Positions 36,171-45,690 are shown, numbered from the stretch's first letter. The stretch is 64,000 nt of DNA from Microbacterium sp. PM5 (GCF_003293595.1 NZ_CP022162.1:466346-530345); one strand, 5' to 3'. Numbers and translations: made by a program. The notes: generated by a model not told the origin, from the sequence alone.

Positions 36171-37477
36171 CCGACACCAACGACGCCCTGTTCACCCGCG
36201 CCCGCGCGGTCATCCCCGGTGGCGTGGACTCGCCCGTGCGCGCCTACGGCTCGGTCGGTGGGACGCCCCGCTTCCTCGTCGAGGCCGCGGGGGCGTATGT
36301 GACGGATGCCGAGGGCCGCCGCTACGTCGACCTCGTCGCCAGCTGGGGGCCGGCGCTGCTCGGTCACGCTCATCCCGAGGTCGTCGCCGCCGTCCAGGCC
36401 GCCGCCGCGCGCGGACTCTCGTTCGGGGCGCCGACGCCGGCCGAGGCGGAGCTCGTCGAGGAAATCGTGCGACGGGTGCCGGCCGTGCAGAAGGCGCGAC
36501 TGGTCTCCACCGGCACCGAGGCGACGATGACCGCCATCAGACTGGCGCGCGGCGCGACCGGACGGGACCTTCTCATCAAGTTCGCCGGTCACTACCACGG
36601 TCACTCCGACGGGCTGCTCGCCGCCGCCGGGTCGGGGCTGGCGACCTTCGCACTGCCGGGCTCTGCCGGTGTGCCGGAGGCCGTCGCGGCGCAGACGCTC
36701 GTCGTGCCGTACAACGACCGTGCCGCGCTGGAGGAGGTCTTCGCCGCGCATTCCGGTCGGATCGCCGCCGTGATCACCGAGGCTGCGGCCGCGAACATGG
36801 GGGTGGTCGCGCCGGCACCCGGATTCTCGACGTTCGTCGGTGATGTCTGCCGACGCGAGGGCGCCCTGCTGATCAGCGACGAGGTGCTCACCGGCTTCCG
36901 CGCCGCATCGGGCGGCTACGCCCAGGTGCTCGCAGACGCGGGGGAGGAGGTCGTACCCGACCTGGTGACCTTCGGAAAGGTCATCGGCGGTGGACTGCCG
37001 GTCGCCGCGGTCGGCGGCCGCGCCGACGTCATGGACATGCTCGCCCCGCTGGGGCCGGTGTACCAGGCCGGCACGCTGAGCGGAAACCCCGTCGCGGTCG
37101 CCGCGGGCCTGGCGACGCTCCGTCTGGCCGACGCCTCCGCGTACGCCCGGCTGGCAGCGGCGGCCGACGCGGTCGCCGGTGCGGCGACGGCGGCGCTGAC
37201 TGCGGCCGGGGTGCCCCACGTGCTGCAGCGGGCGGGAACCCTGTTCAGCGTCTTCTTCGGCGCCGAAGTCGTCGGCGGGGTGCCGGACTACGCGACGGCG
37301 CAGCAGCAGGACACCGCCGCCTACGGCCGGTTCTTCCACGCGATGCTGGATGCCGGCGTCTCGCTGCCGCCGTCGGCGTTCGAGGCGTGGTTCCTCACCG
37401 CCGCGCACGACGATGCCGCGGTGGCGCAGATCGTCGACGCCCTGCCCGCGGCCGCCCGCGCCGCGGCGTCCGCGTAG
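36167..37477 (+). CDS. hemL: Glutamate-1-semialdehyde 2,1-aminomutase
   Basis: A 436-residue PLP enzyme that converts glutamate-1-semialdehyde to 5-aminolevulinate. The PLP lysine is Lys271 ([12 protein letters not shown]). [16 protein letters not shown] binds the cofactor phosphate, and [11 protein letters not shown] and [10 protein letters not shown] are family motifs. The N-terminus [16 protein letters not shown] is typical. The ATG at 36167 overlaps the hemB stop by four bases. It is the last gene of the plus-strand heme block; the next gene has its own promoter. Confidence 0.97.
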   Translation: MTDTNDALFTRARAVIPGGVDSPVRAYGSVGGTPRFLVEAAGAYVTDAEGRRYVDLVASWGPALLGHAHPEVVAAVQAAAARGLSFGAPTPAEAELVEEIVRRVPAVQKARLVSTGTEATMTAIRLARGATGRDLLIKFAGHYHGHSDGLLAAAGSGLATFALPGSAGVPEAVAAQTLVVPYNDRAALEEVFAAHSGRIAAVITEAAAANMGVVAPAPGFSTFVGDVCRREGALLISDEVLTGFRAASGGYAQVLADAGEEVVPDLVTFGKVIGGGLPVAAVGGRADVMDMLAPLGPVYQAGTLSGNPVAVAAGLATLRLADASAYARLAAAADAVAGAATAALTAAGVPHVLQRAGTLFSVFFGAEVVGGVPDYATAQQQDTAAYGRFFHAMLDAGVSLPPSAFEAWFLTAAHDDAAVAQIVDALPAAARAAASA

Positions 37478-37587
37478 GGTTTCGCGAGCCCGTCCGCGAT
37501 ACGCGACATCTCGTCGGCACGAGACGTCTCGGTGGCGCCGGCGACGGCAGCGGCGGGCCCGACCGAAGCCGTGTCGGAGGATCCCTC

Positions 37588-37593
37588 TAGCGT
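37588..37593 (+). promoter_or_regulatory. Leaderless -10 box of the DinB-like gene
   Basis: TAGCGT ends seven bases before the ATG at 37601, which supports that start over an in-frame ATG at 37532. It separates this gene from the heme block, in a 123-base gap that shows nothing else. Confidence 0.5.
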
Positions 37594-37600
37594 GTCGACC

Positions 37601-38179
37601 ATGAACACCGACGAGCTGTTTCTGCGTTCCGACGCCGCCCTGCGCGACGTGATCGATCGGATCGATCCGGCCGATCTCACCCGGTCGGCGCCCGCCGACT
37701 GGACCTCCACCCCCGACCCCACGTTCCGCGACGTCCTGCAGGCCCACACCTACGACGAGGCGTGGGTGCCCGACGTCCTGCGCGGCCGTGCGTCGGCAGA
37801 CGGCGACGACCTGCGCGGGGTCGATCTGCTGGGCGACGATCCGATCGGCGCCTACGACGCGCGCAACGACGCCGCGACCGCCGCCGTTCGCGCCGGCGGT
37901 TACGCCGACACGTTCCGGTTCAGCTACGGCGACTACCCCGCCGCCGAAGGCCTCGCGCACTTGGCCACCTACCGGGCGTTCCAGGCATGGCAGATCGCGA
38001 AGCACCTCGGCATCCCGTTCCATCTGTCGCCGGAGCTCATCGCCGGTCTCGAGGAGCACGTCGTGACGTTCGCGGACGAGTGGCGTCAGTGGGGCGTGTT
38101 CCCTCCCGCCATCGAGGCACCGGCCGATGCCGACGACGAGACGCGTCTGCTCTGCGCCGTCGGCTACTGGATCCCGTAG
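37601..38179 (+). CDS. DinB/mycothiol-dependent maleylpyruvate isomerase-like protein
   Basis: A 192-residue protein of the DinB/MDMPI four-helix type (TIGR03086-like), common in actinobacteria and often linked to mycothiol. The N-terminal helix (LFLRSDAALRDVIDRI) and WTSTPDPTFRDVLQAH fit the fold, and a long C-terminal helical part follows (FQAWQIAKHLGI). The usual HxxxH metal ligands are not fully clear, so catalytic activity is uncertain. The ATG at 37601 follows a TAGCGT -10 by seven bases. The family call is moderate. Confidence 0.7.
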   Translation: MNTDELFLRSDAALRDVIDRIDPADLTRSAPADWTSTPDPTFRDVLQAHTYDEAWVPDVLRGRASADGDDLRGVDLLGDDPIGAYDARNDAATAAVRAGGYADTFRFSYGDYPAAEGLAHLATYRAFQAWQIAKHLGIPFHLSPELIAGLEEHVVTFADEWRQWGVFPPAIEAPADADDETRLLCAVGYWIP

Positions 38180-38220
38180 GGGGCGATCGCGGCGTCCCTC
38201 GAGCCGGCGGCGCCGCCGGA

Positions 38221-38226
38221 TAGGCT
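38221..38226 (+). promoter_or_regulatory. rsmA: Leaderless -10 box of rsmA, next to a GC palindrome
   Basis: TAGGCT ends seven bases before the ATG at 38234. Immediately upstream, 38204-38219 is a perfect 16-base palindrome (CCGGCGGC and its complement), which could act as a hairpin at the end of the preceding transcript. Confidence 0.5.
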
Positions 38227-38233
38227 GGAGCGC

Positions 38234-39079
38234 ATGCCCGTGACCTTGCTCGGAGCCGCCGAGATCCGTGCGCTCGCCGCCGACCTCGACGTGACCCCGA
38301 CGAAGAAGCTCGGTCAGAACTTCGTCGTCGACGCCAACACGGTGCGAAAGATCGTGCATGTCGCGGAGGTGGCGGCCACCGACCGTGTCGTCGAGGTGGG
38401 CCCTGGGCTCGGGTCGCTCACGCTGGCGATCCTCGAGACGGGCGCGGCGGTCACCGCGGTCGAGATCGATCATCGCCTCGCCGAGCGTCTGCCGGCCACC
38501 GCTGCGTCTCACGGCGTCGCCGAGGGCGCCTTGACGGTGGTGGATGCCGACGCCCTTCGCGTCACCGCTCTTCCGGGCGATCCGAACGTGCTCGTCGCGA
38601 ACCTGCCGTACAACGTGAGCGTTCCGGTGCTGCTGCACTTCATGGAGACCTTCCCGGGTCTCGAGCGCGGTGTCGTGATGGTGCAGGCCGAGGTGGGGGA
38701 GCGGCTCGCCGCCCCGCCGGGATCCAAGGTCTACGGCGCGCCCAGCGTGAAGGCCGCCTGGTACGGTCCGTGGAGGCTGGCCGGCACCGTTTCTCGGCAG
38801 GTCTTCTGGCCGGTGCCGAACGTCGACAGCGTGCTCGTCGGGTTCCGTCGTGACCCCGAGCCGCGCGGCGACGAGGCTCTGCGCCGCGCGACGTTCCAGG
38901 TGGTCGATGCCGCCTTCCAGCAGCGGCGCAAGATGCTGCGGCAGGCGCTGGCACCGGTGCTCGGCGGATCGTCGAGCACCGCGTCGGCGGTGTTGGAGGC
39001 TGCAGGCGTCGACCCGACGGCGCGTGGCGAGCAGCTCACGATCGCGGACTTCGTCGCGATCGCCCGCACGCTTCGGTAA
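38234..39079 (+). CDS. rsmA: 16S rRNA (adenine(1518)-N6/adenine(1519)-N6)-dimethyltransferase
   Basis: A 281-residue KsgA/RsmA enzyme that dimethylates two adenines at the 3' end of 16S rRNA. Motifs: KKLGQNFVVD, EVGPGLGSLTLAIL (SAM-binding), and NLPYNVSVPVLLHF (catalytic NLPY). The C-terminal helical domain has FQQRRKMLRQAL. In most actinobacteria rsmA is next to ispE; here three genes lie between them. The ATG at 38234 follows a TAGGCT -10 by seven bases. Confidence 0.97.
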   Translation: MPVTLLGAAEIRALAADLDVTPTKKLGQNFVVDANTVRKIVHVAEVAATDRVVEVGPGLGSLTLAILETGAAVTAVEIDHRLAERLPATAASHGVAEGALTVVDADALRVTALPGDPNVLVANLPYNVSVPVLLHFMETFPGLERGVVMVQAEVGERLAAPPGSKVYGAPSVKAAWYGPWRLAGTVSRQVFWPVPNVDSVLVGFRRDPEPRGDEALRRATFQVVDAAFQQRRKMLRQALAPVLGGSSSTASAVLEAAGVDPTARGEQLTIADFVAIARTLR

Positions 39080-39174
39080 GCACCGGTGCGCGCGCCGGGC
39101 CTCGCCGTGACCCGCTGACCGTCGGTCGGCGACATGTCGCGTCCTGTTCACCGCGCGGTCACGAAACATGCTTG

Positions 39175-39180
39175 TAACAT
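39175..39180 (+). promoter_or_regulatory. Leaderless -10 box of the CpdA-like gene
   Basis: TAACAT ends seven bases before the ATG at 39188, inside an AT-richer patch (ACGAAACATGCTTGTAACAT). It supports this ATG over one at 39134. Confidence 0.55.
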
Positions 39181-39187
39181 TGCGCCT

Positions 39188-40111
39188 ATGCGTGTGGCCG
39201 AGCATCCTGCTCCCGAACGGGTTCTGCTCCACCTCAGCGACACCCACCTGCGCGCGGCCGGCTCGCGCATCTGGGACCGCGTGTCGGGCGAGGAGCACCT
39301 GGCGCGTGCCCTGGCCGGCATCGAAGCATCGGGCGTGCGTCCCGACGCGATCGTGGTGACGGGCGACCTCGTCGATCTCGGCGAACGCGCCGCCTACGCC
39401 ACGCTGCGCGCGATGGTCGAGCCCGTGGCCGCTCGTCTGGAGGCGCCGGTGGTGTGGGTGATGGGAAACCACGACGATCGCGCCGCGTTCCGCAGTGAGC
39501 TGTGGGACGACGAGGACGCCGACCTTCGCCCCGTCGACCGCGTCGACGAGTTCGACGGCCTGCGCATCGTCACCCTCGACACCTCCGTGCCCGGGCACCA
39601 CTACGGCGAGATCAGCGACGCGCAGCTGGCCTGGCTCGCCACGGTGCTCGCCACTCCCGCGCCGCTGGGCACGATCCTCGCCATGCATCACCCGCCTGTG
39701 CCGAGCGTGCTCGCGCTCGCGGCGAGCGTGGAGCTTCGCGATCAGGCGCGGCTGGCTCGCGTGCTGCGCGGCACCGACGTCCGTGCGATCATCGCCGGGC
39801 ACCTCCACTACTCGACGTTCGCGACCTTCGCCGGCATCCCCGTCTCCGTCGCCTCGTCGACCTGTTACGCACAGGATCTCACCGTGCCGGTCGGCGGCAC
39901 CCGCCCGCAGGACGGTGCGCAGTCCTACAACCTCGTCCACGTGTACGACGACACGGTGGTCCATTCCGTGGTCCCCGTCGATGTGCCACGCGTCATGGAG
40001 TACACCGACCCGCAGACGGCGCAGCGCCTCCTCGCGGAGGCGGGGATCACGGGCGTCGGCGTGCAGCGGCCGTCGGCCCCGCCGACACGTCCGGTGTTCG
40101 TGCGCCGCTGA
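39188..40111 (+). CDS. Metallophosphoesterase, 3',5'-cyclic nucleotide phosphodiesterase (CpdA/Rv0805-like)
   Basis: A 307-residue calcineurin-like phosphoesterase. The dinuclear-metal motifs are complete: [28 protein letters not shown] and AGHLHYS. It resembles the class III cAMP phosphodiesterases CpdA and Rv0805. There is no signal peptide. The ATG at 39188 follows a TAACAT -10 by seven bases. Its last 65 bases overlap the 3' end of the opposing Stealth-type gene, so transcripts of the two would form an antisense pair. Cyclic-nucleotide specificity is inferred from family resemblance only. Confidence 0.9.
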   Translation: MRVAEHPAPERVLLHLSDTHLRAAGSRIWDRVSGEEHLARALAGIEASGVRPDAIVVTGDLVDLGERAAYATLRAMVEPVAARLEAPVVWVMGNHDDRAAFRSELWDDEDADLRPVDRVDEFDGLRIVTLDTSVPGHHYGEISDAQLAWLATVLATPAPLGTILAMHHPPVPSVLALAASVELRDQARLARVLRGTDVRAIIAGHLHYSTFATFAGIPVSVASSTCYAQDLTVPVGGTRPQDGAQSYNLVHVYDDTVVHSVVPVDVPRVMEYTDPQTAQRLLAEAGITGVGVQRPSAPPTRPVFVRR

Positions 40112-41648
40112 GTGGACGCTCCCACGGGGCGCGGACCGGGAACATCCGCTCGAGCGTGTCGCGGAGCATCCGCACCCGCAGCTCTTCCGGCACCTCCGTC
40201 TCGCCGCCGTCGTTCAGGCAGAACATGTCGGCGTCGCGGCGCTGCTCCAGTCGACGCATCTTTTTCAGGGCCGACGCCATCGTGGTCTGCACGTACCGCA
40301 CGCGCGGCTCGGTCGTCGCGATCGCCCGCCCGGTCATGAGCGCGTAGTAGTGATACAGGCTGTTGGTCACGGAGACGTCGGTCGCGCTGCGGAAGCGCGA
40401 TGCCGCGGTGCGCGCGATGTCGTCGGCGAACTCGCGCTCCACCTCCGCGGCCACGCTTCGCCGCATCGGTGCCGCACAGTGTTCGAGGTCGCGCAGGATC
40501 ACGCGACCGAACCGCTCGCGCAGGAGCTCCCGATTCACGCGCAGCGCGTTGTCGTGTCCGGACCGTTCCGTGCGCGTGGGGCCCGATCCGATGCGGACGT
40601 CGCACTCGACGAACTTCGTGAGGCCCCCCGCGGTGAAGAACATCTCCGCCGTCACGGGGCGGCCGAAGAACATGTCGTCGTTCGAGTAGAGGAAGTGCTC
40701 GGCCAGCCCGTCGATGCGGTGGAGTTGCGCCTCGACGGCATGGGAGTTGTGCGTGGGGAGCACCGACGGATCGGCGAAGAACTCGTCGCTGCGAACGACC
40801 GTGACCCGCGGATGCTCCCGCAGCCATGCAGGCTGCGGCGAGTCGGTGGCGATGAAGATGCGGCGCACCCAGGGGGCGTACATGTGCACGCTGCGCAGCG
40901 CGTACCGCAGCTCGTCGACGTGCCGGTAGCGGGCGGGCCCGTCGTCGCCTTTGCCGACGACGTACTCCTCCTGCTGGGCGGCGCGCTGCCGTTGGAACTC
41001 GCTCGCCGACCCGTCGACCCAGGAGAAGACCATGTCGATGTCGACGGTGACCTGGTGGGGACGCACCTCGAACATGCCGGCCACGGTGCGCCACGACCTG
41101 CCGTAGCGCCAGACCGTCGTGACGACGAGATCGGATGCCGGGAAGACGCGCCGCGTGAGCGCGGTGGGTCGTGGCGTGTGGACCAGATCGCCGCTCATGC
41201 GCCAGGTCTCCAGGCGCACGCCCTCCGCGCTGCCGTAGCGGAGAGAGCCGCTGTCGGTGACGCGGGGACGGAACAGTCGCAGGGACCAGACGGCGTCGGC
41301 CTCGGGCAGAGGCACATCGACGGCGAGACGGGCGGCACCGCCCGGCGCCTTCGCGTACAGGGGCTCCCGGGCTCCGGCGGCAGCGAGGGCGCGGAGCGCC
41401 GCGCGCCCCTCCGCGGCATCGACCACGATGACGGCGGCGCCGTGATCGTCTTGCGCGAGCAGCGGATCGATACCGGCGGCGGCCAGGGTGTCGGCGATGA
41501 GGCCGATGTCGGCCACACGGGCCATCTCGGGCGTCAGGTCGTCGTGCACGATGTGGAGCACGCCATCCACCCAGCGCACGTCGTCGCGGGCCAGCAGGCC
41601 CGACCAGGGATGCGGGTGCGGTGAAAGTGCCTCCAGTGCTGCCGTCAC
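40047..41648 (-). CDS. Stealth family capsular/cell-wall sugar phosphotransferase
   Basis: A 533-residue Stealth-domain protein, related to enzymes that transfer sugar-1-phosphate to polysaccharides and to the catalytic part of human GlcNAc-phosphotransferase. The conserved regions appear in order: CR1 [13 protein letters not shown]2 [15 protein letters not shown] with [14 protein letters not shown]3 [13 protein letters not shown] with [11 protein letters not shown], and CR4 FCLNDG. About 200 N-terminal residues precede them. Its C-terminal region overlaps the phosphodiesterase gene by 65 bases. The start is a GTG at 41648 with a weak GAAGGGCGG upstream. No other polysaccharide genes are nearby, so the acceptor is unknown. 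Confidence 0.88.
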   Translation of the reverse strand: MTAALEALSPHPHPWSGLLARDDVRWVDGVLHIVHDDLTPEMARVADIGLIADTLAAAGIDPLLAQDDHGAAVIVVDAAEGRAALRALAAAGAREPLYAKAPGGAARLAVDVPLPEADAVWSLRLFRPRVTDSGSLRYGSAEGVRLETWRMSGDLVHTPRPTALTRRVFPASDLVVTTVWRYGRSWRTVAGMFEVRPHQVTVDIDMVFSWVDGSASEFQRQRAAQQEEYVVGKGDDGPARYRHVDELRYALRSVHMYAPWVRRIFIATDSPQPAWLREHPRVTVVRSDEFFADPSVLPTHNSHAVEAQLHRIDGLAEHFLYSNDDMFFGRPVTAEMFFTAGGLTKFVECDVRIGSGPTRTERSGHDNALRVNRELLRERFGRVILRDLEHCAAPMRRSVAAEVEREFADDIARTAASRFRSATDVSVTNSLYHYYALMTGRAIATTEPRVRYVQTTMASALKKMRRLEQRRDADMFCLNDGGETEVPEELRVRMLRDTLERMFPVRAPWERPLSGARTPDVSAGPTAAARRRP

Positions 41649-41744
41649 GAGGACCGCCCTTCGTCGTCGGAGAGGCTCAGCGTACGGTGCCGGCGTTTCC
41701 CGCGCGTTTCGGGGACGGCAGGCGCGGCGGGCGGTCGCGGTCGA

Positions 41745-41750
41745 TAGCCT
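41745..41750 (+). promoter_or_regulatory. Leaderless -10 box of the second aldo/keto reductase gene
   Basis: TAGCCT ends six bases before the GTG at 41757, which fits a leaderless transcript that would also carry ispE. Confidence 0.5.
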
Positions 41751-41756
41751 GGACGG

Positions 41757-42821
41757 GTGACCGACATCTCCGAGCGCTTCCCCGCCTCACGCGGCGGCGA
41801 CCTGCACCGTCCGTACGCTGCGGCATCCGACCGCTACTCCGCCTCCGCGTTTCGTCAGGTGGGCTCGAGCGGGCTGTATCTGCCCGCGATCTCGCTGGGG
41901 CTGTGGTGGAACTTCGGCGACAACGTCCCCTTCGGCAACCAGCGCGCGCTACTGCGCCACGCGTTCGACCGCGGCATCACGCATTTCGATCTCGCCAACA
42001 ACTACGGTCCGCCCTACGGCAGCGCCGAGACCAATTTCGGACGCATGATGCGCGAGGACTTCCGGCCCTACCGGGACGAGCTCATCATCTCGTCCAAGGC
42101 CGGCTACGACATGTGGGACGGGCCCTACGGTCAGTGGGGTTCGCGCAAGTACCTGCTCGCCAGCGCCGAGCAGTCGCTGACGCGCATGTCGCTCGACTAC
42201 GTCGACATCTTCTACTCGCACCGCTTCGATCCCGTCACCCCGATCGAAGAGACGGTCGCGGCGCTGGATACCCTCGTGCGTCAGGGCAAGGCGCTCTACG
42301 TCGGCATCTCCTCGTACGAGCCCGACCAGACGGCGCGGGCTGCCGCGGTGGCGCGCTCTCTGGGCACTCCGCTGATCATCCATCAGCCCTCCTACTCGAT
42401 CCTCGGTCGATGGATCGAGGACGGCCTGACCGGCGTCCTGCGTGAGGAGGGGATGGGTGCGATCGCCTTCGTGCCGCTCGCGCAGGGGCTGCTCACCGAT
42501 CGCTATCTGGGCGACGGGACCTCGGCGCGATCGCAGGAGCGCTCGTCGCTGCCGGGCCGTCGTCTCACGGACACTGCGCTGGAGGGCCTGCGTGCGCTGA
42601 ACGTGATCGCCCGCGAGCGCGGACAGAGCCTCGCTCAGCTCGCGCTGCAGTGGGTGCTGCGCGACGGCGTCGTGGCCTCGGCGCTCATCGGCGCCTCGCG
42701 CACGCAGCAGCTCGACGAGAACCTCGCGGCCGTGAACGGCCCCGCGTTCGACGCGGAAGAACTGGAACGCATCGACGTCATCTCCGCCGGCATCGGCGAG
42801 GTCTGGGCGGACGCTTCGTGA
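41757..42821 (+). CDS. Aldo/keto reductase (YghZ/GpR, L-glyceraldehyde-3-phosphate reductase type)
   Basis: A 354-residue aldo/keto reductase of the YghZ subfamily, which reduces L-glyceraldehyde 3-phosphate and methylglyoxal with NADPH. The fold motifs are GLWWNFGDN, THFDLANNYGPPYGSAE (catalytic Asp and Tyr), IISSKAGYDMWDGPYG (Lys, subfamily motif), FYSHRFDP (His) and the C-terminal GASRTQQLDENL. The GTG at 41757 follows a TAGCCT -10 by six bases. Its stop overlaps ispE by four bases, so the two are coupled. Confidence 0.93.
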   Translation: MTDISERFPASRGGDLHRPYAAASDRYSASAFRQVGSSGLYLPAISLGLWWNFGDNVPFGNQRALLRHAFDRGITHFDLANNYGPPYGSAETNFGRMMREDFRPYRDELIISSKAGYDMWDGPYGQWGSRKYLLASAEQSLTRMSLDYVDIFYSHRFDPVTPIEETVAALDTLVRQGKALYVGISSYEPDQTARAAAVARSLGTPLIIHQPSYSILGRWIEDGLTGVLREEGMGAIAFVPLAQGLLTDRYLGDGTSARSQERSSLPGRRLTDTALEGLRALNVIARERGQSLAQLALQWVLRDGVVASALIGASRTQQLDENLAAVNGPAFDAEELERIDVISAGIGEVWADAS

Positions 42822-43759
42822 CGACCGCTGCGGTGGCGGGTCGCCGGGTGCACGTGCGTGCGCCCGGCAAGATCAACATCGCCTTCGACGTCGGTGACGC
42901 CCAGCCCGACGGCTACCACGACGTGGCGTCGGTGTATCAGGCGGTATCCGCCTACGAAGACGTCTGGGCCCAGGTGGCGGACGACTTCACGCTGGCGGTC
43001 ACCGGCGACCTGGACGTGTCGGGGGTGCCGCTCGACGAGTCCAACCTCGCCGTCCGCGCCGCGCGGCGCGTCGCCGAGCGGCTGGGGTGGCGCGGCGGCA
43101 TCCACCTCGACATCCACAAGGGCGTGCCCGTCGCCGGCGGGATGGGGGGCGGGTCGGCGGATGCCGCGGCCGCTCTCGTCGCCGTCAACGAGCTGCTCGG
43201 CGGGGGACTCACGACTCTCGAACTTCAGGAGCTGGCGGCGCCCCTGGGCGCAGATGTGCCCTTCGCGGTGCTCGGGGGGACGGCGATCGGCACGGGTCGC
43301 GGCGACGAGCTGGCCCCCGCGCTGGCACGGGGTCGCTTCGACTGGGTCCTCGTGACGAGCGCGGACGGACTGTCGACGCCGGCGGTGTATCGGGAACTGG
43401 ACCGTTTGAGAGCCCTGCCCGACATCGCGCCCGCGCACGGGGTGCCCGCCGCCGATCCTGTCGTGATGCAGGCGCTGCGTGCGGGCGATCCCGCCGCGCT
43501 CGCGGTCGCCGTCCACAACGACCTGCAAGAGGCCGCCCTCTCGCTGCGGCCCTCGCTGGCCGCGACGCTGCGCGGCGGTCATCTCGCGGGCGCTCTGGCC
43601 GGGCTCGTCTCGGGTTCGGGACCCACTGTCGCCTTCCTCGCCGCCGACGAGCGCGGAGCGGCGGCGCTGGCGTCCGAACTCGCCGCGTCGGCGGCTTCCG
43701 GATCGCGTGTGCTGCACGTGCACGGACCCGTCCCGGGCGCGCGTGTCATCAGCGCCTGA
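42818..43759 (+). CDS. ispE: 4-diphosphocytidyl-2-C-methyl-D-erythritol kinase
   Basis: A 313-residue GHMP kinase that phosphorylates CDP-ME in the MEP pathway for isoprenoid precursors. APGKINIAFDVGDAQPDGYH is the N-terminal motif, PVAGGMGGGSADAAAAL the ATP-binding glycine loop, and LVSGSGPTVAFL the third GHMP motif. The GTG at 42818 overlaps the preceding reductase stop (GTGA). Length is normal for the family. In related genomes it usually follows rsmA directly. Confidence 0.96.
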   Translation: MTTAAVAGRRVHVRAPGKINIAFDVGDAQPDGYHDVASVYQAVSAYEDVWAQVADDFTLAVTGDLDVSGVPLDESNLAVRAARRVAERLGWRGGIHLDIHKGVPVAGGMGGGSADAAAALVAVNELLGGGLTTLELQELAAPLGADVPFAVLGGTAIGTGRGDELAPALARGRFDWVLVTSADGLSTPAVYRELDRLRALPDIAPAHGVPAADPVVMQALRAGDPAALAVAVHNDLQEAALSLRPSLAATLRGGHLAGALAGLVSGSGPTVAFLAADERGAAALASELAASAASGSRVLHVHGPVPGARVISA

Positions 43760-43820
43760 GAACGCCCCGCACCACCAGGCCGAGCCTCACCGCAGACCGT
43801 CCGCACGAATGGAGACCCGC

Positions 43821-45131
43821 ATGTCCGATCACCGCTCCCACCACGATGCATCGCTGGACCGCACGATGACCGACGAGCTCGATGGACGCGGGCTCGGCGT
43901 GCGCCGAGTCGACGATGCGCTGCGCACCGAGACCGACCCCTGGTTGGAAGCCGTCTCCCGCGGCTTCCTGGGCGGTGAGCGCACCGATGTGCAGCGCGAC
44001 GCCTTCTTCGCGCACACGGCGTATCGGCGCAAGATCGGCGTGTTCGACGACACCGCCCCGCAGCCCGACGTTCCGGTCGCGACGTTCGCGTCGTGGGCGG
44101 CGGAGCTCACGCTTCCGGGCGGTACCGTTCCCGCGTGCGCGATCAGCTCGGTCACCGTCGCTCCCACCCACCGTCGCCGTGGCATCCTGCGCTCCGTGAT
44201 GACGGGGGAGTTGCGCACCGCCGTCGAGCGCGGGCTTCCCGTCGCGATCCTCACCGTGAGCGAGTCGACGATCTACGGCCGCTTCGGCTTCGCGCCGGCC
44301 GCACTTGCTGCGCAGTGGACGATCGACGCACGTCGGGCGCGCTGGGTGGGGCCCGAGGCGCCGGGACGCATCGACTTCGTCACCCGCGCGCAGGGGCGCG
44401 ACATCGCCGCGGCGCTGCACGAACGCGTGCGCACGCAGACGCCCGGTGAGATCGAGATGCCCGGCGGGCACTGGGAGCGCTTCTTCGGCACCAGGCCCGA
44501 CGCCGAGAAGGCCGAGGAGCTCCGCGTGGTCCAGTACCGCTCCGTGGCGGGGGAGGTCGACGGCGTCGCGCTGTACAAGGTGACCGAGAACGAGCACGAC
44601 TTCGTGGCCTCGACCGTCGATGTCCTGCTGCTGGTCGCGGCGACGGACGAGGCGTACGCCGGTCTGTGGCGCTTCCTGCTGACGATGGACCTCATCGGCA
44701 CGGTACGCGCGGGCGAGCTGTCGGTCGACGAACCGCTGTGGTGGATGATCGCCGATCAGCGCGCCGCGACGGTCACCGTGCGCGACCACCACTACACGCG
44801 GATCCTCGACGTGCCGGCCGCGCTGTCCGCGCGCACCTACGACGTCGCCGACGCGGTGACGCTGCAGATCGCCGACCCACTCGGCGTCGCCGCCGGCACG
44901 TTCGTGCTGACGGCGGATGCCGACGGCATCGGTGCGGTCGACATCGTGGACGAACCGCCGGTCGGCATTCCCACGGCGACGATCGGGGTGGCCGAGCTGT
45001 CGGCGATGCTGCTCGGCGGAGTCTCGGCCGTCACGCTCGCACGAGCGGGACGTCTGGTCGCCGATGATCCGGCGCGACTGGCGCGACTGTTCGCCTCGAC
45101 GGTGCCGCCGCGTCTGAGCTTCTGGTACTGA
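43821..45131 (+). CDS. GNAT acetyltransferase, Eis-like
   Basis: A 436-residue tripartite acetyltransferase of the Eis type: an N-terminal GNAT domain (about 25-165), a second GNAT-like domain, and a sterol-carrier-like C-terminal domain. The acetyl-CoA loop reads VAPTHRRRGILRSVM, and YGRFGFAPA is the typical Tyr-containing motif. The free C-terminal carboxylate follows SFWY, as in Eis where it is catalytic. Eis proteins acetylate aminoglycosides and other amines. The ATG at 43821 has GGAG six bases upstream; an ATG at 43809 is possible. A strong hairpin follows the stop. The substrate is unknown. Confidence 0.9.
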   Translation: MSDHRSHHDASLDRTMTDELDGRGLGVRRVDDALRTETDPWLEAVSRGFLGGERTDVQRDAFFAHTAYRRKIGVFDDTAPQPDVPVATFASWAAELTLPGGTVPACAISSVTVAPTHRRRGILRSVMTGELRTAVERGLPVAILTVSESTIYGRFGFAPAALAAQWTIDARRARWVGPEAPGRIDFVTRAQGRDIAAALHERVRTQTPGEIEMPGGHWERFFGTRPDAEKAEELRVVQYRSVAGEVDGVALYKVTENEHDFVASTVDVLLLVAATDEAYAGLWRFLLTMDLIGTVRAGELSVDEPLWWMIADQRAATVTVRDHHYTRILDVPAALSARTYDVADAVTLQIADPLGVAAGTFVLTADADGIGAVDIVDEPPVGIPTATIGVAELSAMLLGGVSAVTLARAGRLVADDPARLARLFASTVPPRLSFWY

Positions 45132-45144
45132 GCCCTGGAACCAC

Positions 45145-45179
45145 GCGGGGCCCGGACCGGTGTCGGATCCGGGCCCCGC
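45145..45179. terminator. Bidirectional terminator hairpin between convergent genes
   Basis: A perfect 12-base-pair stem (GCGGGGCCCGGA and its complement) with an 11-base loop. It lies between the stop of the Eis-like gene and the stop of the lipoprotein gene on the other strand. There is no clear T-run, as is usual in high-GC actinobacteria. Confidence 0.8.
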
Positions 45180-45192
45180 CTGGTGAGAGGTC

Positions 45193-45690
45193 TCAGCTGC
45201 CGCAGACCTCCTGCAGCTTCTTGGCCTCGGCGGTCAGCTTCGTCGAGGATTCCTGGCCCTTCGTGGAGATCTCCTCGGCCTTGGCCTGAGCCTCCTGCAG
45301 CTTCTGCATGGCGGCCTCGTCACTCGGATCGATGTTCTTCAGGTTGGGCATCTCGAAGTCGGCGAAGATCGCGGCGAAGTTGCGGTACTCGTCGGCGAAT
45401 GCGCTCAGCGGGGCCTTGACCTGCTCATTGGTGACCTTCGACTCCGCAGAGGAGAGTCCGTCCAGAACCGGCTGGAAGAGCGACGAGAAGTCGACCTTCT
45501 CACCCGAGGTCGCCTGGCTCATCGACGCGTTGAGGTCGCTCGTGATGCTCGAGGTCGCCGTCTCGATCTCGGTCTTCGCAATGCTGCAGGCGTCGGCGAC
45601 GCTCTGCCCGCCCGCGCAGGCGGTGAGCGCGGCCGTGAGGCTCAGGGCTGCGGCGATCCCGCCGATGCGGGTGACGTTCTTCGTGTTCAT
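45193..45690 (-). CDS. Putative lipoprotein, helical
   Basis: A 165-residue secreted lipoprotein. NTKNVTR is followed by a hydrophobic core and the lipobox LTAC, with the Cys near residue 25. The mature part is almost entirely helical, rich in Ala, Glu, Lys and Ser, with a coiled-coil tendency in the last 50 residues (EAQAKAEEISTKGQESSTK). Two further cysteines (ADACSIAK and the C-terminal EVCGS) could form a disulfide. I recognise no enzyme family. The ATG at 45690 has GGAGAG upstream. A surface or cell-envelope role is likely, but the function is unknown. Confidence 0.85.
   Translation of the reverse strand: MNTKNVTRIGGIAAALSLTAALTACAGGQSVADACSIAKTEIETATSSITSDLNASMSQATSGEKVDFSSLFQPVLDGLSSAESKVTNEQVKAPLSAFADEYRNFAAIFADFEMPNLKNIDPSDEAAMQKLQEAQAKAEEISTKGQESSTKLTAEAKKLQEVCGS

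Noticed and set aside
35990..39964. A 1324-codon open frame on the minus strand across hemL, the DinB-like gene, rsmA and cpdA
   Set aside because: It is antisense to several well-supported genes, has no family motifs and is Arg/Gly/His-rich, as expected from a shadow frame in high-GC DNA.
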